This document shows positions 35,809-43,918 of a stretch of 64,000 bases of DNA, one piece after another. Source of the DNA: Paenibacillus_V sp046244365. GTDB lineage: Bacteria; Bacillota; Bacilli; Paenibacillales; NBRC-103111. Location: assembly GCF_046244365.1 (NCBI RefSeq), contig NZ_CP176395.1:2542001-2606000 (forward strand). Direction: 5' to 3'. The position numbers and the translations under genes are program-made. The first letter of the stretch is position 1. Each line of letters opens with the position of its first letter. Below the pieces are notes generated by a model, which was not told the DNA's origin, searched no databases, and was given only the letters and a program-made list of their open reading frames with translations.

Positions 35809-38379
35809 ATGTCGGCCAAAACGGTTTTCACAAAGCTTTTCGCATGTGTCATGCTCCTCTCCTTGCTCTTTCCCTCTCAAGCTTTCGCCGTCGTAACGGG
35901 TTCCACGTCGTCGGGCTGGAATGTATACGACCCGACTTCCGAAAGCGGCACAGCCAATTACCGGTACGGACCTTCGATGATCCTGAATGCGGACGACAGC
36001 ATCGACATGTGGACGTGCTCGCCCGGAACGGGCAGCACGGCATGGGACTATATCCGGTATAAGCGTTCGCCCGACAACGGCGTGACGTGGGGAGCCGAAT
36101 CGGTCGTATTGGCGCCAACGCCCGGTTCGTCCGACAGCTTGTCGACCTGCGACCCCGGCGTCGTCAAGTTCGGCGGCTACTATTATATGGGCTACACCTC
36201 TACGCTTAACACGTATGGAACGGATAACGACATCTATGTCGCGCGTTCCGCGTCGCCGGGCGGCCCTTACGAGAAATGGAACGGGAGCGGCTGGGGCGGC
36301 AATCCGCAGCCGTTCATCGTATTCGACGATGCACCCGTCGATACCTATGGCGCGGGCGAGCCGAGCCTTGTCGTCAAAGATTCGACGCTTTACATTTACT
36401 ACACTTGGATGACCCGCGATTCTTCGACAGGCAAACCGGTTAACCAAACGCGCGTCAGAACGGCCTCCACCGCCAATGCCAATTGGCCGGGCGCCACGAC
36501 CTATCAGGGTGTGGCCATTCAGCGCGACGTCGACGGAGACGATTCCACGGACCATAAATATGTACCGTCGATGAACAAATTCATAGCCATGGGTACGGCC
36601 AAACGTTTCGGTCCGTTTGCTTATGTGAAATTGTACGAATCCGCAGACGGACTCAGCTACAAGCCTGCTACCCTCCCCAAAAACTTTATCAATACATTTG
36701 CGCATAATGGGGGAATCACCGGCGACGAGAAGGGACATTTCGATACGGCGAAAAACAACAGGATCGCTTATGCGTACGGCACGCAATGGGGCTACTGGTA
36801 TACGGCGATGAACCCGATCTCGCTGACGGATTCCAACCTGCCCGCCGTGCCGATTGTGAAAGCCGTCCTGCAAGGCAACGGTCAAGTGCAGCTGCATTTC
36901 CGCACGACCGGAATTGCCGGCGAAACGTACAAGATCAAGTATGGGACAGCCAGCGGTACCTACACGACGACGGTGCCCGGCGTTACAAGCAGTCCGTATA
37001 CGATAACCGGCCTGACGAACGGTACGCCGTATTATTTCGCCGTAGCTTCCAGCAGCGCAAGCGGAGACAGCGCGAATTCCGCGCAGGTGAGCGCAACTCC
37101 GCTAAATTTGAGCGTATCGCCGCGCAGCGCAGTAACTTCTTCCAGCCAGTTGAGCGGATGGGAGGCCTCCAAGGCGATCGACGCCGATCCTTCCACAACG
37201 TGGTCGAGCACAGGCCATTCGAACAATATGAGTGCGGAATGGATAACCGTAGACACCGGAAGCAATCGCATGGTGAAGCGGGTGACGTTAACGGCAAGGC
37301 AGCCGTCCGAATTCGGCTACCCGAATAAATTCAAGATTCAGGTAAGCACGGATAACGCGAACTGGGTCGATGCCGCTTACGATAACGGGCAGTACCGCCT
37401 GGAATCGCCGGCGCGCAACGTCTACGATTTCAATGAGCCGCTTTACGGCCGCTATGTCCGCATCCTGGCATCCCAATTAAACCCTGATCAAAATCAGCCT
37501 TATGTGTACTATATGCAGCTTGGCGATATCCGGATCGAGGACATTCCTTACGGTGCGTCGGCTTCCTCGTCGCTAAGCGGCTGGACGCCGGATAAAGTGC
37601 TCGATCGCGTTCAACCGACCTCTTGGTCCGGCAATTCCTATTCGACGGCAGCCCACACCGAATGGATTTCGCTCAATATGGGGGCGGCTCAGCCAGTCAG
37701 CGGAGTGCGGGTCACGCCGCGGCTGAACGGTCTCGGGTTCCCTGTCGATTTCAAGTTTCAATCCAGCAGCAACGGGACGACTTGGGCCGATATTTCCGGT
37801 GCCTCCTATACCGCTTACCCGAATCCGGGCTCGTCCGTACGCGTCTTTCCATTCGGAAGCACGGTTCATGCCCAATATATCCGAATGATCGCGACGAAGC
37901 TCGGGCCCGACGATTTCGGCATCTATTACATGCAGCTTTCCGATATGAGCGTCAATACGTTTGCTAGAAGAACGCCGTCGGCCTCCTCCGCCTTGAGCGG
38001 CTGGGAAACGGAGAAAGCGGCGGATAGCGCGCCCGATACGTACTGGTCGACCACGGCGCATAGCAGCGCCGGCAGTACGGAATGGCTGACGGTCGATATG
38101 GGCGGCGTGCAGAACTGGAGCGGCGTCCGGCTTATTCCGCGTCCGAACTACGGCTTTCCTGTCGATTTCTCGCTGCAATCCAGCAATGACGGGACAACCT
38201 GGACGACGATCCCCGGACAGTCGTATATCAGCTATTACAATCCCGGAACGACTACGCAGTTGTTTCCGTTCAGCAGCATCGTATCGGCAAGGTATATCCG
38301 CTTGCATGCGACGAAGCTGTCGGCGGACGACTTCGGCAATTACTACTTGCAGCTTGGGGATATGATCGTTGATCGGTAA
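35809..38379 (+). CDS. Secreted beta-propeller glycoside hydrolase with FN3 and three F5/8C (CBM32-like) modules
   Basis: An 856-residue secreted protein. ATG 35809 follows AAGGAG by nine bases; the signal peptide ends at SQAFA. Residues 27-340 form a probable five-bladed propeller (GH43-like) with an Asp-box-like SPDNGVTW and blade segments GAGEPSLVVKDSTLYIYYTW. An FN3 module (344-428) and three discoidin/F5-8C modules follow at about 434-577, 579-717 and 720-856. Modules two and three are close copies (GFPVDF..QSS..GTTW..I, ATKL..DDFG.YYMQL). These would hold the enzyme on polysaccharide or glycoprotein outside the cell. The catalytic specificity is not assigned. Confidence 0.85.
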   Translation: MSAKTVFTKLFACVMLLSLLFPSQAFAVVTGSTSSGWNVYDPTSESGTANYRYGPSMILNADDSIDMWTCSPGTGSTAWDYIRYKRSPDNGVTWGAESVVLAPTPGSSDSLSTCDPGVVKFGGYYYMGYTSTLNTYGTDNDIYVARSASPGGPYEKWNGSGWGGNPQPFIVFDDAPVDTYGAGEPSLVVKDSTLYIYYTWMTRDSSTGKPVNQTRVRTASTANANWPGATTYQGVAIQRDVDGDDSTDHKYVPSMNKFIAMGTAKRFGPFAYVKLYESADGLSYKPATLPKNFINTFAHNGGITGDEKGHFDTAKNNRIAYAYGTQWGYWYTAMNPISLTDSNLPAVPIVKAVLQGNGQVQLHFRTTGIAGETYKIKYGTASGTYTTTVPGVTSSPYTITGLTNGTPYYFAVASSSASGDSANSAQVSATPLNLSVSPRSAVTSSSQLSGWEASKAIDADPSTTWSSTGHSNNMSAEWITVDTGSNRMVKRVTLTARQPSEFGYPNKFKIQVSTDNANWVDAAYDNGQYRLESPARNVYDFNEPLYGRYVRILASQLNPDQNQPYVYYMQLGDIRIEDIPYGASASSSLSGWTPDKVLDRVQPTSWSGNSYSTAAHTEWISLNMGAAQPVSGVRVTPRLNGLGFPVDFKFQSSSNGTTWADISGASYTAYPNPGSSVRVFPFGSTVHAQYIRMIATKLGPDDFGIYYMQLSDMSVNTFARRTPSASSALSGWETEKAADSAPDTYWSTTAHSSAGSTEWLTVDMGGVQNWSGVRLIPRPNYGFPVDFSLQSSNDGTTWTTIPGQSYISYYNPGTTTQLFPFSSIVSARYIRLHATKLSADDFGNYYLQLGDMIVDR

Positions 38380-38416
38380 ACGCGCGTAAGCTTGCAATCG
38401 ATAGGTTTGACCAACC

Positions 38417-38460
38417 GGAAATCCTGCCGCCGAGAAAATATTACGGCCGGCGGGATTTCC
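38417..38460. other. Hairpin between two glycosidase genes
   Basis: GGAAATCCTGCCG pairs with CGGCGGGATTTCC (one T-G pair) around a 17-18 base loop. It has no T-run and may be a weak terminator or an mRNA-stabilising element between the secreted enzyme and the rhamnosidase gene. Confidence 0.55.
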
Positions 38461-38514
38461 CATTTGCATGTCGAATATATGTACCCAAAGAAAATAATGG
38501 GAGGAAAGGGAGAT

Positions 38515-41199
38515 ATGGAGCATTCTGGGCTTTCGATTCATTCGTTATATGTAAACGATTACGTACAGCCGCTGGGCATCGACGATAGATCGGTCGCTTT
38601 CTCTTGGAGGCTGGCGAGCGAGAGGCGGGGAGCGGAGCAAACCGCTTACCGCGTGCTCGTTTCGGCGAATCTGCAGGAGCTTGAGCAGGGCGAAGGATCG
38701 TTATGGGACAGCGGACGCATGGAGGGTCATCCGCTGCGCGTCATGTACGAAGGACCGCCTTTAGACGGGCATACCCGATATTGGTGGAAAGCACTCGTAT
38801 GGGACGATAGCGGCAATTCGGCCGAGTCGGAAATCTGTTTTTTCGATACGGGACTGTATCCGGAGGATTGGAAGGCGAATTGGATTTGGAAGCCGGGCGA
38901 GGCAAGGATCAACGATTTCGCCTATTTCCGCAAATCTTTCCGGCTGGACAAGAAGATCGGACTCGCCAAGATTTTCGCGTCCGCCCATCACTTCATGCAA
39001 TTATACGTAAACGGGGAACGAGTCGGAGGCTACGGTTCGCCGGCGCCGACCAACCCGCTGAGAACCAAATATTATTTGGCTTACGACGTGACGCGCCTGC
39101 TCCGGGAAGGGGACAACTGCATCGCGGCGATCGTTCACTATCTGGGCGGTGACGGGCAAAATTACGTCAACGGAGCGCCGGGCTTTCTGCTGCAGGCGGA
39201 GATCGCGTTTGCCGACGGCTCGGCGGAAACCGTCATTACCGACAAAACGTGGGACACGCTTACAGACATTCCGCATCGCATCGGGACGCGTTACCAGCAA
39301 AACCGCCGCATCTCGGCGATCGAATCGTACGATGCGCGCAAAGCGGACGAAAGCTGGACGGGAAGCGAATATTCGGGAGTGTGCGCAAGAGCCGTAACGG
39401 CGGGCCGGATCGAGGAGCAGCAGTGGAGGGTGCGCTGGCAGACGATTCCCGAGGGAGCGGTGGAAGAGACGATCGTTCCGATGCCGATGCCCGTGCAGGA
39501 AATCGGGCGCCAAGTGTTCGATACGGGCAAAATCGTGTCCGGCTGGCCGCGGCTGACGGTCAAAGGCATACGCGGAACGAAAATCCGGATGCGCTATTCC
39601 GAGGATTTGGACGAGCAAGGATACGTGAAGCACAATGTAAGCAACGAAACCTCGGACTACTATTACGACGAGTATACGATGTGCGGGGCGGAGGAGGAAA
39701 CGTGGGAGCCGGATTTGTCCTATAAAGCGTTCCGTTATATCGAAGTGACCGGATATCCGGAGCTGCTGGAAGCGGAACAGGTTCTTATCGTATCCGCCCA
39801 TACGGCGATGGCATACGAGGGCGGCTTCCGTTCCTCGAGCGAGCTGTTGAATGAGATGTACGACGCGTGCATCCAAACGCAGAAAAACAACGCGCTCGGG
39901 CAACTGGTCGACTGCCCGCACCGCGAACAGGCGCAATATCTCGCCGATTCCGATCTGCAGGCCGAGCTGCTGCTTTACCAGTTCGATTCCGCGCGAATGG
40001 TGGAAAAGGTGCTGGCCGACTTTGCCGACGGCCAACTGGCGGACGGTACGTTTCCGTTCGTTTATCCGTCCAACTACGAGCATCCCGATTTCCATATCCG
40101 TATTCCGGAATGGGATCTGCATTTCCCGACGATACTCTGGAAATTGTACCGGTTCAGCGGAGACATTCGGACGCTTGAACGGTTGTATGCGCCAGCCAAG
40201 CGAATGCTCGTGCACTATTTCGACCAAACGGACGTCAAACTCGGCCTCGTGCCGCAAAGCCGCGGGACGAAACCGCGCGATTGGCATATCAGCGATCATC
40301 CGTACCCGGAGATCGATCATAGCGGGGAATTCCTGACCGTCCAGAACATGAAGCTTGCCCACGGCTTGAGTCTGATGGCTGAAATCGCCGGCATTCTCGG
40401 CTATGAATCGGAAGCGGAGCAGATGACCGCACGCTCGGCATTTATGACCGGGGCGATACAATCTCATCTGTACGACACGGAAAACAAGCGGTTCCGGGAC
40501 AGCTACGGTGTCGAGAGCAGCCATCAGGGCACGAATGCCGTCGCGATGCATTACGGGTTTGTGCCGCAAGCAGACATGGAGGCGCTGCTTGACAGGATCG
40601 AGGGACAAGGACTCGAGACGAAAACGCTTCTGTCGCTTAATCTGCTCCATGTATTGTTTCGGAACGGCAGGGCGGAGGCCGGCTACCGGCTGCTGACCAA
40701 AACCGATTTTCCAAGCTGGGGCTATATGATTCGTCAAGGCTCCAGAACGATTTGGGAAGGCTTCCGCGACATCGAATCCCATTGCCATGCTTGGAACGCG
40801 TACCCCGCCCGAATGATGGTCGAGTACGTGGCCGGCATCCGTACGGAGGAAACCGGCTGGACGCATATCGGCATCAAACCGTTCGTGCCTAGCGATCTCG
40901 ACTATGCGGAGGGCCGCGTGACGACACTAAGAGGGAACGTAAGCGCAGCTTGGGAGAAGACGGCCGACGGCGAGGGGCTTCGGTTGAATGTAGACGTTCC
41001 CGTCGGCTCGGAGGCGTCCGTCTGGATTCCCGCGGGGGAAAGCGGCAGCGTGACCGTTTGGGAATCGGGCGTCCCGGTATGGGCGGAACATGCGTTCCTC
41101 GGCCCGTCTCCCGGTATCGAGCATGGAGAAGCGGCGGAAGGCAGCGTCGTTCTGCGCATCCGGTCCGGCAGCTACGCGTTCGTCTGCCATCCTGCGTGA
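38515..41199 (+). CDS. GH78 alpha-L-rhamnosidase
   Basis: An 894-residue cytoplasmic enzyme. ATG 38515 is preceded by GGGAGGAAAGGGAG; upstream in-frame sequence overlaps a hairpin and is not used. The order matches bacterial rhamnosidases: an N-terminal FN3-like part, a carbohydrate-binding-like domain (about 125-320, ANWIWKPGEARIND), a concanavalin-like beta domain and a six-hairpin catalytic domain (440-790). The catalytic-acid region DCPHREQ is near 466 and TIWEGFRDIESH near 746-756, the Glu being the likely base. A C-terminal beta domain closes it. Together with the GH78-like gene at 33593 it indicates a rhamnose-containing substrate. Confidence 0.9.
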   Translation: MEHSGLSIHSLYVNDYVQPLGIDDRSVAFSWRLASERRGAEQTAYRVLVSANLQELEQGEGSLWDSGRMEGHPLRVMYEGPPLDGHTRYWWKALVWDDSGNSAESEICFFDTGLYPEDWKANWIWKPGEARINDFAYFRKSFRLDKKIGLAKIFASAHHFMQLYVNGERVGGYGSPAPTNPLRTKYYLAYDVTRLLREGDNCIAAIVHYLGGDGQNYVNGAPGFLLQAEIAFADGSAETVITDKTWDTLTDIPHRIGTRYQQNRRISAIESYDARKADESWTGSEYSGVCARAVTAGRIEEQQWRVRWQTIPEGAVEETIVPMPMPVQEIGRQVFDTGKIVSGWPRLTVKGIRGTKIRMRYSEDLDEQGYVKHNVSNETSDYYYDEYTMCGAEEETWEPDLSYKAFRYIEVTGYPELLEAEQVLIVSAHTAMAYEGGFRSSSELLNEMYDACIQTQKNNALGQLVDCPHREQAQYLADSDLQAELLLYQFDSARMVEKVLADFADGQLADGTFPFVYPSNYEHPDFHIRIPEWDLHFPTILWKLYRFSGDIRTLERLYAPAKRMLVHYFDQTDVKLGLVPQSRGTKPRDWHISDHPYPEIDHSGEFLTVQNMKLAHGLSLMAEIAGILGYESEAEQMTARSAFMTGAIQSHLYDTENKRFRDSYGVESSHQGTNAVAMHYGFVPQADMEALLDRIEGQGLETKTLLSLNLLHVLFRNGRAEAGYRLLTKTDFPSWGYMIRQGSRTIWEGFRDIESHCHAWNAYPARMMVEYVAGIRTEETGWTHIGIKPFVPSDLDYAEGRVTTLRGNVSAAWEKTADGEGLRLNVDVPVGSEASVWIPAGESGSVTVWESGVPVWAEHAFLGPSPGIEHGEAAEGSVVLRIRSGSYAFVCHPA

Positions 41200-41284
41200 G
41201 CCGGCGATCAAATGTTGCGGTGTCCGCTTTCGCGAATTCGGAGGAAACAAAGCGGGTCCGGCGGCTGTACGCCCCGAGCCCCTA

Positions 41285-41333
41285 AAAGGAGCCGTGCCAA
41301 AAGCAGTTTTCCCGCTTTTGGCACGGCTCCTTT
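41285..41333. terminator. Strong bidirectional terminator
   Basis: A 20-bp perfect stem, AAAGGAGCCGTGCCAAAAGC with its complement, encloses a nine-base loop. It sits between the convergent rhamnosidase and glycosyltransferase genes. Confidence 0.9.
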
Positions 41334-41337
41334 GCAT

Positions 41338-42213
41338 TCAGAACGGAATGCGGAACTTCCGCATATACCAGTCGTCGTCGTACAGCCTCCGCGAGAGAAA
41401 CGACTCTCTTTGCGCGAGCGCGCCTGCCGCCAAAACGGCGGCTTCGATCTCCATCACATCCGCGTCTTCGATCAGCGCCCTGCAGGCCTCGAGCCTTTTC
41501 TCTCCGAAGTGGCTGTAAGCCATCTGAAGCATATTGGCGTAGACGGCCTCCTTCTTCACTTCGTAAGGAAACGAACGGCGAAACACGTGCAGCACCTTCG
41601 CGGCCGGCTGAACCCAACAGCTGCGCCCGAACGTCCATAGCCGCAGCGACAGCTCCACGTCCTCGTAGCCCCAGCCGGCGAGCCCGTTGTCAAACCCGCC
41701 GACGTCTTCGAATGCGCGGCGGGTTACGGCGAAGCAGCCTCCCGGTACGACCGGGGTCGGAAACGGCGCCTTCCGTTTCCTATTCCACCGGACGCGCAGC
41801 GAGCGATCGAGCGTTTGCCCGTAGCCGGTGCGCTGCGGATCGTCCGCATCTCCTACCGCGGGGCTGACGGCGTCGGCGATACCTTGCATCATCGGCTTCA
41901 GCAGCAAGTCGAGCCAACGGTCCCGGAAAAACAGATGCGCGTCGCAGAAGACGAAATAGTCTCCGGTGCCGGCCTCCGCTCCCGTATTTCTCGCTCCGGC
42001 GATACCCAGTCCGGGCGTCGTCAGCAGCTTTACTCCAGCATCCTCCGTCTTCCTTAGGAAGTCGCAGCAGCCGTCGACCGAACCGTCATCGACGAGGATG
42101 ATCTCGAACGGCACGGAGCTGCGCGCTTCAAGCAAGGAGGCAAGGGTCCGCTTAACATGGCTTCCTTCATTTAAAACCGGAAAAATCAAGGACGCGACAG
42201 GCTTGGCGTTCAT
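41338..42213 (-). CDS. Glycosyltransferase family 2
   Basis: A 291-residue GT-A fold transferase. Visible elements are SLIFPVLNEGSHVKRTLAS, the nucleotide-binding VDDGSVDG, a C-D-A-H triad in place of the usual DXD (VFCDAHLFF), and the acceptor segment GWGYEDVELSLRL, as in GalNAc/GlcNAc-type transferases. No good ribosome site precedes the ATG, and a stop lies 12 bases upstream, so translation is probably coupled to the Arg-rich gene ending at 42226. The sugar donor is unknown. Confidence 0.88.
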   Translation of the reverse strand: MNAKPVASLIFPVLNEGSHVKRTLASLLEARSSVPFEIILVDDGSVDGCCDFLRKTEDAGVKLLTTPGLGIAGARNTGAEAGTGDYFVFCDAHLFFRDRWLDLLLKPMMQGIADAVSPAVGDADDPQRTGYGQTLDRSLRVRWNRKRKAPFPTPVVPGGCFAVTRRAFEDVGGFDNGLAGWGYEDVELSLRLWTFGRSCWVQPAAKVLHVFRRSFPYEVKKEAVYANMLQMAYSHFGEKRLEACRALIEDADVMEIEAAVLAAGALAQRESFLSRRLYDDDWYMRKFRIPF

Positions 42214-42225
42214 CGGCGGATTAAG

Positions 42226-42492
42226 CTACAGACGAGCGACAGTTCTGCGCATGGCGGCAAGCTGAATTCGCTGCCTACGGACTAACCGGAGTCTTTGTCT
42301 TTCCGTGAGACCGAGAATCGCCAGCAGCCTGTTGATGACAACCAAGCGTCGCCAAATGCGAACGAGCCTCCGTCTAATGGTGCGTCTGGATAATCTCCGC
42401 CTTCTGGGTCTCGGCGTCGGGTCCGGCTCCGGCAGCGGGGTGGGACCCAAAAAAGCGGAAATGCGGGCAGGCGGCAGTTGACGTAAAGGCAT
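42226..42492 (-). CDS. Small arginine-rich protein of unknown function
   Basis: About 88 residues, starting at the ATG of MPLRQLPPARIS, which follows GGAGAGGAG on the minus strand. A Pro-rich first third (PTPLPEPDPTPRPRRRRLS) is followed by two strongly basic helices with regular Arg/Leu spacing. It resembles the basic tail preceding the transferase at 43919. It stands between two glycosyltransferase genes and 12 bases before one of them, behind a sigma-K-like promoter. A role as a spore-coat or DNA/polyanion-binding protein is speculative. Confidence 0.6.
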   Translation of the reverse strand: MPLRQLPPARISAFLGPTPLPEPDPTPRPRRRRLSRRTIRRRLVRIWRRLVVINRLLAILGLTERQRLRLVRRQRIQLAAMRRTVARL

Positions 42493-42538
42493 ATCGATGG
42501 TTCTCCTCTCCGGTGGTCGGGTGTGTCTTTGCTGCAAC

Positions 42539-42565
42539 AGTATATGACAATCGGGACATTGGCGT
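42539..42565 (-). promoter_or_regulatory. Sigma-K-like promoter for the Arg-rich/GT2 unit
   Basis: On the minus strand CATATACTG is preceded by AC at a spacing of 17 bases, close to the sigma-K consensus AC-N16/17-CATANNNTA. The -35 lies inside the dyad GGCGTAT-ACCC-ATACGCC (42561-42578). Confidence 0.45.
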
Positions 42566-42591
42566 ATGGGTATACGCCCGCTCTGCTTAAA

Positions 42592-43734
42592 TTACGAGGT
42601 CGCTGACCGGTAACAAACGATACGCGATTTCTTCCGGCCGTTTGCATGCAGGCAATAATAAGAGAAGTCGCGGCGTGAAGTGCGCTCTCGGATGGCGCGA
42701 AGCAGCCGCTCAAGCTCCCCCTCGCGAAGCTTTTCCGAGCCGCTTAATTCCAGCGTGAATTCGCCGAGCGCAAACCGCGAGCCGAGCGCTTTTGCAACCG
42801 ACTGCCGCTTGCGGTCCGGCAATCGAAGGAGCAAAATGCGCGGATCTTGAAAAGAGTGCATCTTATACAGCGTTCGGTCGGTGGAGCCGTTATCTATGAG
42901 AAGCAGGTGGAAGTTAGCCAGCGACTGCCGTAAAACATTCTTTATCGTCGTCGCGATGTGCTTCTCTTCATTGAATGCCTGCAAAATCACGGTTATTTCG
43001 GGAATGTCGCCGATACGCTTGCGATGGTCGACGCTTGCTTGGATACTTTTCAGCTGTATTTCGATTTGAGGAGTAATCGTCGTTATCGCATAGGGCCCAT
43101 TGAGCCTGTAATCCATCAGAAACTCCGGAACGAACCGAAATTCCCCGACCTCCGAAAGTCTTAACCAAAACTCATAGTCTTCCACATGTTCATAACGCGG
43201 ATCGTAGCCTCCCGCCCGGTTATAGGCGTCTCTCGTAAACAAGAAGGAGGGGCCGATCAAGCTGGATTGCAAAATATGGCGCTTCGGCCTGTTCATATGG
43301 TACGTCATCGGGTCCCGGTCCGCTGCGGGATTCGTTCGCGGAAGCCCCCTTGCATCGATGTAGCGAAATAACGAATAAACGAGACAGGTCTTTTCGTCTC
43401 CCAAAAGCATGTCGTTAGCCAAACAACCGAGGAAACCGGGATCGTAGCGGTTGTCGCTTGACACCCATGTGAGCAGCGGACAATCCTGAAGCCGGGCGAA
43501 GCCCTCGTTCAGCGAAAAGGCAATTCCCCGGTTGTCGTCCCTCCTAATGATTTCATGCGAAACGGACAATCGTTTGGTCCTTTCCAGGACGGCACGAGAG
43601 GTGGACTCATCCGATCCGTCGAGCACGATAACAAGCTTGAACTGGCGGTAGCTTTGCTCCTCCAGCGAATCGATGCAAGCCGTCAGATAAGACGGCTGCT
43701 GACGGTAGATCGGAAGCACGATTCCTATCCGCAT
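42592..43734 (-). CDS. Glycosyltransferase with two GT2 domains, the second partial
   Basis: A 380-residue protein. Residues 1-210 form a complete GT2 domain: GIVLPIYRQQPSYLTACIDSL, VLDGSDEST, the divergent metal region WVSSDNRYDP and HVEDYEFWLRL. Residues about 245-380 restart a second GT2 fold (TVILQAFNEEKHIATTIKNV, LIDNGSTDRTL), but it ends after about 135 residues without a DXD or acceptor region. The second half may be degenerate or structural. It is the first gene leftward from a divergent intergenic region at 43735-43918. Confidence 0.87.
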   Translation of the reverse strand: MRIGIVLPIYRQQPSYLTACIDSLEEQSYRQFKLVIVLDGSDESTSRAVLERTKRLSVSHEIIRRDDNRGIAFSLNEGFARLQDCPLLTWVSSDNRYDPGFLGCLANDMLLGDEKTCLVYSLFRYIDARGLPRTNPAADRDPMTYHMNRPKRHILQSSLIGPSFLFTRDAYNRAGGYDPRYEHVEDYEFWLRLSEVGEFRFVPEFLMDYRLNGPYAITTITPQIEIQLKSIQASVDHRKRIGDIPEITVILQAFNEEKHIATTIKNVLRQSLANFHLLLIDNGSTDRTLYKMHSFQDPRILLLRLPDRKRQSVAKALGSRFALGEFTLELSGSEKLREGELERLLRAIRERTSRRDFSYYCLHANGRKKSRIVCYRSATS

Positions 43735-43844
43735 GAGACATCATCCTACTTTTTTCGGTTTGTTTCAGAATATTTGCTCTTGATCGGCACCGATACGGGT
43801 ATGTATCCATTTCCCGAAATTTCCTGCGCCATGCGTCATCTAAC

Positions 43845-43874
43845 CATACCGCTTATCCCTAGGGGAATATACTG
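43845..43874 (+). promoter_or_regulatory. Sigma-K-like promoter of the rightward glycosyltransferase unit
   Basis: CATAC followed, after 16 bases from its AC, by AATATACTG. This closely resembles the promoter found leftward at 42539-42565 (CATAC, 17 bases, CATATACTG). Confidence 0.4.
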
Positions 43875-43918
43875 CTAAAGAATATTTTGCGGAGATGTGA
43901 AGAAAGAGGTGGATCACG

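Noticed and set aside
42592..42960. Frameshift or pseudogene in the second GT2 domain
   Set aside because: The frame is intact to a normal stop. The short second domain could be a genuine truncated module, so it was annotated as a full gene with a note.
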